A stretch of 64,000 bases of DNA from positions 4,003 to 68,002 of the forward strand of contig JBCDGZ010000018.1 in the NCBI GenBank assembly GCA_038750655.1, read 5' to 3'. Of the stretch, positions 35,015 to 42,442 are shown one piece after another. This DNA comes from JBCDGZ01 sp038750655 (GTDB taxonomy: Bacteria > Bacteroidota > Bacteroidia > Chitinophagales > Saprospiraceae). The stretch's first letter is position 1. Every line of letters begins with the position of its first letter. The notes under the pieces were generated by a model. That model was not told the origin of the DNA and searched no databases. It saw only the letters and a list, made by a program, of their open reading frames with translations. The position numbers were made by a program, and so were the translations under genes.

Positions 35015-36241
35015 ATGCGGATTCTTCAACTTTGCAAAAAATTTCCCTACCCCTTGAAAGATGGTGAAGCCATAGCGGTGAGCCATTTGAGCCGTTCTCT
35101 AGATGCCCTGGGCTGTGAGGTGACCCTCCTTTGCATGAATACCCGGAAGCACTATTTTGATAAAAACGATTTACCCCAGGATTTCAACCACTACAAGGAG
35201 ATCCACGCCGTTGAAGTCGATACGGATGTTAAATTGGGTGCGGCAATCGCCAACCTCTTTTCCGATAAATCTTACCATATTCAACGCTTTGTTTCCCAAG
35301 CATTTGAGCAAAAATTGACGGACTTACTGCGTCATAATGAATACGATATTATTCAGCTGGAAACGCTTTATCTGGCCCCTTATATTCCATGTATTCGTCG
35401 CCATTCTAAAGCAAAAATTGCTATGCGGGCCCACAATGTAGAACACGAAATATGGGATCGTATCAACCAAAATACTCGTTTGCAGCCCAAAAAATGGTAC
35501 CTCAAACATCTTAGTACGAAGCTCAGGCGCTTTGAAATTGCCCAATTGTTCGAGTATGATTTAATGGTCTCCATTACCCAAAAGGATTTGGACTACTTTA
35601 GAGGTTTAGGGTATAAGAAGGACGCTGTCGTAGTACCCATTGGTCTGGATCACCGGGAATATCCACCGGATAATCAGAGCTACAAGAAGGACCTCTCGCT
35701 CTCCTTTATCGGATCGCTGGATTGGATGCCCAACCAGGAGGGCTTGCGCTGGTTTTTGGAAAATATTTGGGAAAAATTGCTGCGACGCTATCCGCAGCTC
35801 AGCTTGCATGTTGCCGGGCGCAATACGCCGGACTGGATCAAAAAGATCAAAGAGCAAAATGTAAGTGTGTACGGTGAGGTGCCGGATGCTTCAGAATTCA
35901 TCAACAAGCACTCTATCATGGTAGTCCCTCTGCTCTCGGGAAGTGGAATGCGAGCTAAGGTCTTGGAGGGAATGGCACTGGGGAAGGTGGTGTTGACGAC
36001 CAGTATGGGCTTAGAAGGAGTGGATGCGCGGCATAAAGAGGAGGTTTTGATTGCAGATACGGTAGAAGAATTTATTGATTGCATCGATTTTTGCTACCGC
36101 AGCAATGGTCAGCTCTCGCAAATTGGCCATAATGCCCGCCAATTCATCAGTACCAATTACGACAATCTGCACATCGCTCAGCACCTGTTGGAGGCCTATA
36201 AATCCATTGTCGGTTGGAAGGTCGAGAAAAGCACCAAATAA
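35015..36241 (+). CDS. Glycosyltransferase family 4 (GT-B)
   Basis: About 408 residues from the ATG at 35015. The frame extends to a GTG at 34952, but the sequence before MRILQLCKKFPYPLKDGE is not glycosyltransferase-like. The N-domain has IRRHSKAKIAMRAHNVEHEIWDR (typical GT4 acceptor domain). The C-domain has SFIGSLDWMPNQEGLRWF, VYGEVPD, and the donor-binding VPLLSGSGMRAKVLEGMALGKVV with the acidic residue in LEGMA. It transfers a sugar from a nucleotide sugar to a glycan or lipid-linked acceptor, probably in surface polysaccharide synthesis. A family 2 transferase gene follows after 76 nt. Donor and acceptor are unknown. Confidence 0.92.
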   Translation: MRILQLCKKFPYPLKDGEAIAVSHLSRSLDALGCEVTLLCMNTRKHYFDKNDLPQDFNHYKEIHAVEVDTDVKLGAAIANLFSDKSYHIQRFVSQAFEQKLTDLLRHNEYDIIQLETLYLAPYIPCIRRHSKAKIAMRAHNVEHEIWDRINQNTRLQPKKWYLKHLSTKLRRFEIAQLFEYDLMVSITQKDLDYFRGLGYKKDAVVVPIGLDHREYPPDNQSYKKDLSLSFIGSLDWMPNQEGLRWFLENIWEKLLRRYPQLSLHVAGRNTPDWIKKIKEQNVSVYGEVPDASEFINKHSIMVVPLLSGSGMRAKVLEGMALGKVVLTTSMGLEGVDARHKEEVLIADTVEEFIDCIDFCYRSNGQLSQIGHNARQFISTNYDNLHIAQHLLEAYKSIVGWKVEKSTK

Positions 36242-36279
36242 AGCCGGCAAAGGCAGAATGTTATTCGGGCTGAATTGTT

Positions 36280-36287
36280 TAAGTTTG
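36280..36287 (+). promoter_or_regulatory. Candidate -7 promoter element TAAGTTTG
   Basis: Matches TAnnTTTG and ends 30 nt before the GT2 start at 36318. A separate promoter here would allow GT2-ribBA-VTC to be expressed independently of the GT4 gene. Confidence 0.4.
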
Positions 36288-36317
36288 CACTCAGATTGTG
36301 AAGCCTAACCGCAGCTG

Positions 36318-37517
36318 ATGAATTTATTCTTGCAAGTCATTTTTTGGGGATGTGTACTGGGTCTTTTTCATTCCTATCTTTTTTATCCACTTCTGATGAA
36401 ATGGCTAGCCCGTGGAAAGCAATCGAAATCTCTTTACTTCCAAAACGAGGAAGAATGGCCCGAGGTGACAGTTGTGATGTCGGTGTACAATGAGGAGCAG
36501 GTGATGGAAAAGAAAATGGAATGCCTGCTGGCCCTGGATTATCCCAAAGAAAAATTGCATCTGTATATCGGTTCGGACTGCTCCTCCGATCAGACCAATG
36601 CCATTATCAGTCGCTTTGCCGAGCAAGATGCGCGGATTCACTTCTTCCCGTTCACCCAGCGCAGGGGCAAGCCCGGCGTGATCAACGAGCTGGTTCACCG
36701 GATGAAGGACCACCGTCCGCCCGCCTCTAATCACATCTACCTGCTTACCGATGCCAACGTGATTCTCGCCGAAAACACCCTCCGACAGTTGGTGCGGCAC
36801 TACAAAGACCCCGAAGTCATGCTCGTCGACGCCAACATGATCAGCACTGGCACCCGAGCCGAAGGCATCTCCAAATCCGAGGACCGCTACGTTTCCTCCG
36901 AAGTCCAACTCAAGCATCGCGAAGGCCTGGTTTGGGGGCGGATGATCGGCCCCTTCGGCGGCTGCTATAGCCTGCGCTCCACCCACTACCACGACGTGCC
37001 CCCCCGCTTTCTGGTCGATGATTTTTACATTACCCTCAAAGCTTTCGAGCAAGGAGGCAAAGCCATCAACGATCTGGAAGCCTTCTGCTACGAAGGCGTC
37101 TCACACGACATCTGGGAGGAATACCGCCGCAAGAAGCGCATCTCGGCGGGCAATTTCCAGAACCTCCATACCTTTCGCCATTTGCTCAAATTGCCCTTCG
37201 ATAGCTTGGGCTTCGCCTTCTTTTCGCACAAGGTCCTGCGTTGGCTAGGGCCCTTCTTTATCATCGGGGCCTTAGTGAGTAGCTTGATTTTATTCCTGCA
37301 AAGCAACATAATTTACAGCATATTGTTACTTTTACAGTTGGTAATCCTGCTGTTGATACCGCTGTTTGATACCATATTAAAGAAAATGAACATTCACCTA
37401 CAGCTGTTCCGCAACATCACCTATTTTAATATGATGAATGTGGCGCTGCTGGAAGGATTTTTTAAATACATTAAAGGGATAAAAAACAATGTCTGGGAGC
37501 CACCTAAGCGTAACTAA
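36318..37517 (+). CDS. Membrane glycosyltransferase family 2
   Basis: A 399-residue processive-type GT2. A membrane anchor at the N-terminus (FLQVIFWGCVLGLFHSYLF) is followed by the GT-A domain: VTVVMSVYNEEQVMEKKM, YIGSDCSSDQTN, LLTDANVI (DxD-like metal site), FGGCYSLR, and RRKKRISAGNFQNL, which occupies the place of the Q/RxxRW acceptor motif. Two to three hydrophobic segments follow (LGPFFIIGALVSSLILFL, IIYSILLLLQLVILLLIPL). It likely extends a polysaccharide at the inner membrane. Its last 29 bases overlap the start of ribBA. From about base 36650 codon use becomes strongly C-ending. Confidence 0.9.
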   Translation: MNLFLQVIFWGCVLGLFHSYLFYPLLMKWLARGKQSKSLYFQNEEEWPEVTVVMSVYNEEQVMEKKMECLLALDYPKEKLHLYIGSDCSSDQTNAIISRFAEQDARIHFFPFTQRRGKPGVINELVHRMKDHRPPASNHIYLLTDANVILAENTLRQLVRHYKDPEVMLVDANMISTGTRAEGISKSEDRYVSSEVQLKHREGLVWGRMIGPFGGCYSLRSTHYHDVPPRFLVDDFYITLKAFEQGGKAINDLEAFCYEGVSHDIWEEYRRKKRISAGNFQNLHTFRHLLKLPFDSLGFAFFSHKVLRWLGPFFIIGALVSSLILFLQSNIIYSILLLLQLVILLLIPLFDTILKKMNIHLQLFRNITYFNMMNVALLEGFFKYIKGIKNNVWEPPKRN

Positions 37518-38631
37518 TGAACTACAGCTCAATACCATCGAAGAAGCTGTCGATGCCATCCGCGCCGGAGAAGTTATCATCGTCGTCGACGATGAGGATC
37601 GCGAAAATGAAGGCGATTTTATCTGTGCCGCAGAGTGCATCACACCGGAAATTATCAACTTTATGGCTACGCACGGCCGCGGCCTGATTTGTACACCCAT
37701 CGATGAAGGGCGCGCCGATGAGCTGAAACTCCACATGATGGTGACTGATAATACCGCCCTGCACGAGACGGCCTTTACGGTCTCTATCGATCTGATTGGG
37801 CACGGCTGTACGACGGGCATCTCTGCCTACGATCGTGCTACGGGTATTAAGGCCCTGGTGAACCCCAAAACTAAGGCTAATGACTTTGCTCGTCCTGGGC
37901 ACATCTTTCCCCTGCGAGCCAAATCCGGTGGGGTGCTCCGCCGAACTGGCCATACGGAAGCCGCTATTGACCTAGCTAAGATGGCCGGCTATTATCCCGC
38001 CGGAGTCCTTGTAGAAATCCTCAACGAGGATGGTACGATGGCCCGCCTTCCTCAGCTCGGCAAGTTGGCCGAAAAGCACAACCTCAAGCTGATTTCCATC
38101 AAAGATTTGGTCGAGTATCGGATGCGCAACGAGCGAATCATCAAAAAAGAACTGACGGTCGAAGTCGATAGCCCCTACGGTCCGCTTCAACTGACGGCCT
38201 ATTCCCAAATCACTACCGGAGATATTCACCTGGCAATCAAACGGGGGGACTGGAAACCTGATGAGCCGGTGCTCGTACGGGTCCATTCCTCTACAGAAAC
38301 AGGGGATATTCTCGGTACCTTGCTCGAAGGCTACGGCCAGCAGATGCATAAGGCCATGCAAACGATGGACGAAGAGGGTAAGGGCTTGCTGCTTTACATC
38401 CACCACGGGGAGAAGGGCAACAACATCCTCAATAAGCTGAAAACCTATATGGAGGACAATAAGGACACCCCTAGCACACCCGGAGGCATGGACCAGCGCG
38501 ATTTTGGCGTTGGAGCGCAGATTATCCACGATATGGGCGTTCGGCGGCTGCGCTTGATTACCAAAAATCCTAAGCGCCGCATTGCCCTAGATGGCTATGG
38601 CTTGGAGATCGTTGAATACGTCACCCTTTGA
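37489..38631 (+). CDS. ribB: RibBA-type protein: DHBP synthase with degenerate GTP cyclohydrolase II domain
   Basis: A 380-residue fusion. Residues 1-~205 are 3,4-dihydroxy-2-butanone-4-phosphate synthase, which turns ribulose 5-phosphate into the four-carbon riboflavin precursor. It has the active-site DDEDRENEGDF (34-44), THGRGLIC and GHTEAAIDL. Residues ~220-380 align with GTP cyclohydrolase II, but all three zinc-binding cysteines are replaced: the HSECLTGD motif reads HSSTETGD (Cys to T269) and RCDCG reads LEGYG (Cys to E280 and Y282). QEGRGIGL reads HHGEKGNNI. The second domain is therefore probably inactive as a cyclohydrolase, as in flavobacterial RibB-like proteins. The gene overlaps GT2 by 29 nt and the next gene by 1 nt (TGATG). 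RibA activity must come from elsewhere. Confidence 0.92.
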   Translation: MSGSHLSVTNELQLNTIEEAVDAIRAGEVIIVVDDEDRENEGDFICAAECITPEIINFMATHGRGLICTPIDEGRADELKLHMMVTDNTALHETAFTVSIDLIGHGCTTGISAYDRATGIKALVNPKTKANDFARPGHIFPLRAKSGGVLRRTGHTEAAIDLAKMAGYYPAGVLVEILNEDGTMARLPQLGKLAEKHNLKLISIKDLVEYRMRNERIIKKELTVEVDSPYGPLQLTAYSQITTGDIHLAIKRGDWKPDEPVLVRVHSSTETGDILGTLLEGYGQQMHKAMQTMDEEGKGLLLYIHHGEKGNNILNKLKTYMEDNKDTPSTPGGMDQRDFGVGAQIIHDMGVRRLRLITKNPKRRIALDGYGLEIVEYVTL

Positions 38632-39263
38632 TGCGCCACGAGCGGAAATACAAAATTGATCCCCTGCACCTGCCGGTTGTACACGAGGTATTGCGCCAGC
38701 ATCCAGGGTCGTTCCGAACGATTTTCCCGGACCGGCAGATCAATAATATTTACTTTGATACCCCCGGTTTGACGGCTTATAAAGATAATGTCATGGGCAT
38801 TGCTGAACGCAAGAAATACCGCGTGCGCTGGTACGGCGATGATCCGCTGGAGGTGCAGCAGCCCGTATTAGAAGTGAAGATTAAGAATAATGAGCTGGGC
38901 TGGAAAGAAAGCCAGCAAATGGAAGGCTTTGACTGGAATAATTTGATGGAGCTGGCCCGCAGGGTAGGGCGAATGACTAAAAAAATGGAGCCCTTACAGC
39001 CGGTACTGATGAATGCCTATCGGCGCTCCTACTACGGTACGGCAAATGGCCAATATCGGATAACGATTGACCATCAACTGCGATTTTTCTCGCTGCTCCA
39101 AGCGCGCCGCTTTACGCGCTTTCAAATCAGTGAGCCGGTGGTTATTGTGGAGTTAAAATATGCCGCAGAGTTAGATGAGGCCGCTGAGGAAATCCGCCAA
39201 TACATCCCTTTCCGTCAAACGAAAAGTTCGAAGTACGTTACTGGGGTTGATTTATTTGCCTGA
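38631..39263 (+). CDS. VTC-domain protein (polyphosphate polymerase-like)
   Basis: About 210 residues from the ATG at 38631, whose A is shared with the ribBA stop codon, so translation is probably coupled. The fold is the VTC/CYTH-like tunnel domain: RHERKYKID at the start, NNIYFDTPGLTAYKDN, AERKKYRVRWYG, LEVKIKN, and VVIVELKYA near the end. The alternating basic and acidic residues (RKYK, RVRWYG, ExK pairs) match the triphosphate tunnel pattern of the Vtc4 catalytic domain. It is a plausible polyphosphate-binding or polymerising enzyme. Its linkage to ribBA and a glycosyltransferase gives no clear pathway. Confidence 0.83.
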   Translation: MRHERKYKIDPLHLPVVHEVLRQHPGSFRTIFPDRQINNIYFDTPGLTAYKDNVMGIAERKKYRVRWYGDDPLEVQQPVLEVKIKNNELGWKESQQMEGFDWNNLMELARRVGRMTKKMEPLQPVLMNAYRRSYYGTANGQYRITIDHQLRFFSLLQARRFTRFQISEPVVIVELKYAAELDEAAEEIRQYIPFRQTKSSKYVTGVDLFA

Positions 39264-39265
39264 TA

Positions 39266-40303
39266 TTAGAACTTCGGACACAGAATAGACTCATCCTCGA
39301 AGCTACCGAGATAGGTTGCTGAGAATTCAATCGCATTTTGCCCTTGATCGAAAGTACGGTAGGAATCAATGTTGACATCGTAGCTCAAGCCGAAAAGGAC
39401 ATTATTGAATTCGAAGCCCACCAGTACAATCACCGCATCCAAGGTAATTTCGTCCTGTTCGTTGCTCACCGGCCGCACCCAACTGCCGATGTGCAATGAG
39501 TTGCTATTGTAATCATTGACCCTGATGCGCAGATTGGTCCCTGTATTGACCTGCATATGTGGACCTTGCTGGGCGTAGAGGAAGCGAGGTTGCAATGACA
39601 GACGATCTGTTAGAGGAAGATCGGCGCTGAGTTGAGCAGAAAGTTTGGTGAAGAGCTGACTATTGCCACCGTCTTCTGGGCTGAAAAAGGAGACATCTGG
39701 CGTCAGAATGTGATGGAGGGCGAACCCAGCAAAGAAGGTCGTCCGCTTTTTCGGCGTAAAAGTATAGTTGAGGCCTACCGAGAGGTCGGAAAAGGAGAAA
39801 TTGTTTTCCGGCAAATCCTCCCCCGTTGGACGGTCGAAGCCATTGAGGTCGTTGAACTGATCATCGAAAAACAGGTCTTCGTAGTTGATATTACGCTGAA
39901 GGATGCCCGCTTGGAAGCCTACTGATAGGAATTGTTTTTTATCAAAATCCAGTCCTTTGTGAAAAGCACCCGAGATCGCAATCTGGTTGGTACTAAAATC
40001 GATGCCGCCAACTTTATCGTTGAAGAACAGCAGTCCAATAGCAAAAGCGTCCTTGTATCTGGAGTCCAACTCTGCATCAAAACGTACATCGACGGCCGCT
40101 GCAAAGGTTTCGTAGGGGCTCTCCAAGGCTCCCCGCCATTGTTCCCGATAGATACCAGAAACCCGAAAGCGACCATTGTAGGCCCCGGTTAAGGCGGGGT
40201 TGAGGGTCAGCGGCGACGCGTAGAACTGCGTAAACTGCTTATCCTGCGCCTCGGCGCTATTCCAGATCAAAAAAGCAAGGAAGAGTAAAGTGATCTTTTT
40301 CAT
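39266..40303 (-). CDS. PorP/SprF-family type IX secretion membrane protein
   Basis: About 345 residues from the ATG at 40303. The frame runs on to 40432, but a promoter-like TAACTTTG lies inside that extension and the 40303 start gives a normal signal peptide (KKITLLFLAFLIWNSAEAQ). The mature protein opens with DKQFTQFYASPLTLNPALTGAYNGRFRVSG, the hallmark of the PorP/SprF family. It continues as an outer-membrane beta barrel with repeats such as DLSVGLNYTFTPKKRTTFFAGFALHH. SprF-type proteins dock onto T9SS-exported adhesins during surface attachment. No giant adhesin gene is adjacent, though six T9SS substrates lie in this window. It converges with the VTC-domain gene. Confidence 0.9.
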   Translation of the reverse strand: MKKITLLFLAFLIWNSAEAQDKQFTQFYASPLTLNPALTGAYNGRFRVSGIYREQWRGALESPYETFAAAVDVRFDAELDSRYKDAFAIGLLFFNDKVGGIDFSTNQIAISGAFHKGLDFDKKQFLSVGFQAGILQRNINYEDLFFDDQFNDLNGFDRPTGEDLPENNFSFSDLSVGLNYTFTPKKRTTFFAGFALHHILTPDVSFFSPEDGGNSQLFTKLSAQLSADLPLTDRLSLQPRFLYAQQGPHMQVNTGTNLRIRVNDYNSNSLHIGSWVRPVSNEQDEITLDAVIVLVGFEFNNVLFGLSYDVNIDSYRTFDQGQNAIEFSATYLGSFEDESILCPKF

Positions 40304-40333
40304 AAAATCTGTTCTAGGGAGAAAGTCAGGATG

Positions 40334-40341
40334 CAAAGTTA
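40334..40341 (-). promoter_or_regulatory. Candidate -7 promoter element TAACTTTG for the PorP/SprF gene
   Basis: Minus-strand TAnnTTTG match about 30 nt upstream of the ATG at 40303. Its position inside the longer reading frame supports the shorter start. Confidence 0.45.
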
Positions 40342-40523
40342 AAAGTTCGGCGCAATTAATTTGATTCTGAGCATAACTATTTTGCACTACCTGAACGGCG
40401 TTTATAGAATATTTATTATTTTGCGAAATCATTTTTGGCCCGAGAGTTGAATGGTATTGAAGGTGTTTTCATCCTAGATATAGAGTGCATTAATCAAAAG
40501 CTATTCCAGTATAACCGATCGGT

Positions 40524-41372
40524 ATGAACTTCGGAATTTGTCCACTAAGTGTTGTTCCTTTAAGAAACAGTCCCTCTGATAAGAGCGAGATGGTTTCTCA
40601 ATTGCTATTTGGGGAAATGGTGGAAATTTTGGAGCGCAAGGGCAAGTGGAGCAAGGTGCGTTGCACCTGGGATAACTACATCGGTTGGTCCGATACCAAA
40701 CAGGTTAAGGCGCTTTCTCAGGAAGATTATGAAGCCTATAGCGGCAATTATGCCTACAGCCTCGAATTGGTGCAAGGTGCTATGGCCGAGGGCTATTACT
40801 TACCTATTACCATCGGCGCGACGCTGCCCAACTTTGACGGCATTAAATTCCACATCAATGGTAGCAGCTTTACCTTTAGCGGGCAGGCCATTACGCCGCT
40901 GGATTTCAAGCCCACTGCCGAGCTGGTCCTTAAGATTGCTCGCCGCTACCTCTACGCTCCTTATCTCTGGGGCGGTCGCTCTCCGATGGGCATCGACTGC
41001 TCTGGCTTTACGCAGATTGTCTTCAAGATGGTCGGTCTGGCCCTGCCGCGCGACGCTGCTGATCAGGTAAGCCGTGGCGAGCTGATTGACTTCATCGAGC
41101 AGGCCCGCCCCGGCGACCTCGCTTTTTTCGACAATAAGAAGGGCAGAATTACCCACGTCGGGCTGATTATGCCCGAAGGTAAAATCATCCACGCCTCCGG
41201 CCGCGTACGGGTCGATCAAATCGATCACTACGGCATCTTCAACGTGGATACCCAACGCTACTCGCACCGCCTCCGCGTCATCAAGCGCATCCTACCCAAT
41301 GAGGCCCTAAACGTGCCCGCCAAAGCTGCAAGCACGGTTACGGAAAAGGAAAATTTACCAGAATTGTTTTGA
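40524..41372 (+). CDS. NlpC/P60-family cysteine peptidase (C40) with SH3-like domain
   Basis: A 282-residue protein. Residues ~5-130 contain one or two bacterial SH3-like domains (VVPLRNSPSDKSEMVSQLLFGE, GKWSKVRCTWDNYIGW). The C-terminal NlpC/P60 domain has the catalytic triad pattern: YLWGGRSPMGIDCSGF (Cys), ITHVGLIM (His) and IIHASGRVR (third polar residue His). The arrangement matches YkfC-type gamma-D-glutamyl-L-diamino acid endopeptidases used in peptidoglycan recycling, which would complement Mpl encoded 13 kb away. No signal peptide is obvious, consistent with a cytosolic recycling role. It starts at the ATG at 40524, about 220 bp from the divergent PorP gene. Confidence 0.9.
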   Translation: MNFGICPLSVVPLRNSPSDKSEMVSQLLFGEMVEILERKGKWSKVRCTWDNYIGWSDTKQVKALSQEDYEAYSGNYAYSLELVQGAMAEGYYLPITIGATLPNFDGIKFHINGSSFTFSGQAITPLDFKPTAELVLKIARRYLYAPYLWGGRSPMGIDCSGFTQIVFKMVGLALPRDAADQVSRGELIDFIEQARPGDLAFFDNKKGRITHVGLIMPEGKIIHASGRVRVDQIDHYGIFNVDTQRYSHRLRVIKRILPNEALNVPAKAASTVTEKENLPELF

Positions 41373-41380
41373 TTGGATTT

Positions 41381-41407
41381 GCCGTGTCTATTCTCAGGAA
41401 ACACGGC
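41381..41407. terminator. Hairpin between convergent transcripts (GCCGTGT/ACACGGC)
   Basis: A perfect 7-bp stem, 41381-41387 with 41401-41407, around a 13-base loop. It lies just after the NlpC/P60 stop at 41372 and before the 3' end of the leftward peptide gene at 41456. The position suits a bidirectional terminator. Only short T runs flank it, so termination strength is uncertain. Confidence 0.45.
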
Positions 41408-41455
41408 TTGGACTTTATGCTATTCGTCAAGGCAGTGTCTTTCCTTGCAGAGGAC

Positions 41456-41587
41456 CTAGCCCCAGCTCATCACATCTTCCCCCGCTTCATTCATAAGTTC
41501 TGTCCCTCCTTTAACCTGCTTGATCTGTTGCTTGGAGATGACTTGGAGTGACTTTATGGAGCGGAGTTGGAAAGTTACTTTTTTCAT
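41456..41587 (-). CDS. Double-glycine leader peptide, bacteriocin-like precursor (43 aa)
   Basis: A 43-codon gene with ATG at 41587 and TAG at 41456. The leader starts with basic residues (MKKVTFQLRSIKSLQ). It then has ISKQQIKQVKGG ending in Gly27-Gly28, which matches the hydrophobic/polar spacing of double-glycine leaders cleaved by C39 peptidase-type ABC exporters. The 15-residue remainder (TELMNEAGEDVMSWG) would be the released peptide; it is acidic and ends in tryptophan-glycine. Length, lysine-rich start and GG position match natural-product or bacteriocin-like precursors scattered in Bacteroidota genomes. No processing enzyme or exporter is in the window. It lies 75 bp downstream of the leftward gene 41663-42418. 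Could be coincidental, but the leader pattern is strong. Confidence 0.6.
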   Translation of the reverse strand: MKKVTFQLRSIKSLQVISKQQIKQVKGGTELMNEAGEDVMSWG

Positions 41588-41662
41588 GATAAGGTTGCTT
41601 TAGGTTTTAGTTAAATAGGTTCAACGATTGTCGCTACTCGATTTATTATGATAAATCATTAT

Positions 41663-42418
41663 TTAATGCTTTTGCTCTAAAGCTGAAAAGGGATCTGTAG
41701 ACAGCCCCATATCTTTCCAGCTGCTGCCCGCCTTCAAATCCGTGATGGCGATATTAACCCCCATAGGACCGATGTGCGAAGTGGCAATCTGGGCACCCGT
41801 CGAAAGGGTTGTCCAATCGCTCCAACTGAATTCCAAACCGCCAACGGGGATGATCTTCACCCACATCTTCCAGGCTACAGGACGCTTATTTTTATCCAAA
41901 ATCCAGACATAGGCATCACCGGGAGTGACGCCCCCCTGAGAGTAATCGACCTTGAGGCCTTCTCGACCATCGTCCAGTTGGACAATACTGCGCTGCGTAC
42001 CTGAGTCATCGGCCTTAACAACGGCATTGAGCCAGAAGCTATCGTTACAGAAATGCGCCCATGCTTTTTGGATCAGCTGCTCGGCGGCTTCGCCTTCCAT
42101 CTTTTGATCTTCCTGCCAGGCTATGCCACTCAGCGTATTAATGTCGAGCAAAACCCGCTTGTTCTGCCACTTGACATCGATGTAGTTGCGCTGGCGATCC
42201 CAAAGAAAAGTCTCGCGACCAGCGAAAGTCCAATGAACGTAATGAGTCGTATCCCAGGCAGGCTTATTGACCGCCGCCATCATGGCCTCCGCCATTCGGT
42301 CCGCCTCTGGACTGACTTTACCAGTAGGTTCTGGCTCGTGAGCATAGAGCCACAGAAATCCAATGAGAATTAAAATGGTGGCAATGAGAATGCCCAGTAT
42401 TTTAAAAAACTTTTTCAT
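41663..42418 (-). CDS. Hypothetical membrane-anchored protein (251 aa)
   Basis: An N-terminal transmembrane segment or uncleaved signal (FFKILGILIATILILIGFLWLYA) is followed by a soluble extracytoplasmic domain of about 220 residues. Features include DTTHYVHWTFAGRETFLWDR, GREGLKVDYSQGG, DAYVWILDKNKRPVAWKMWV and WSDWTTLSTGAQIATSHIG, with many tryptophans and a beta-rich look. It resembles lipid-binding LolA/LolB-like or DUF6544-type proteins, which I cannot confirm. It is cotranscribed with cystathionine beta-synthase by orientation and spacing (24 nt) and is upstream of the double-glycine peptide gene. Confidence 0.68.
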   Translation of the reverse strand: MKKFFKILGILIATILILIGFLWLYAHEPEPTGKVSPEADRMAEAMMAAVNKPAWDTTHYVHWTFAGRETFLWDRQRNYIDVKWQNKRVLLDINTLSGIAWQEDQKMEGEAAEQLIQKAWAHFCNDSFWLNAVVKADDSGTQRSIVQLDDGREGLKVDYSQGGVTPGDAYVWILDKNKRPVAWKMWVKIIPVGGLEFSWSDWTTLSTGAQIATSHIGPMGVNIAITDLKAGSSWKDMGLSTDPFSALEQKH

Positions 42419-42442
42419 GGTCAGGAAAGGATTTACCGGGAT

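Noticed and set aside
41369..41551. A 60-codon plus-strand frame after the NlpC/P60 gene
   Set aside because: It crosses the hairpin at 41381-41407 and is antisense to the better-supported double-glycine peptide gene; its sequence has no coherent pattern.
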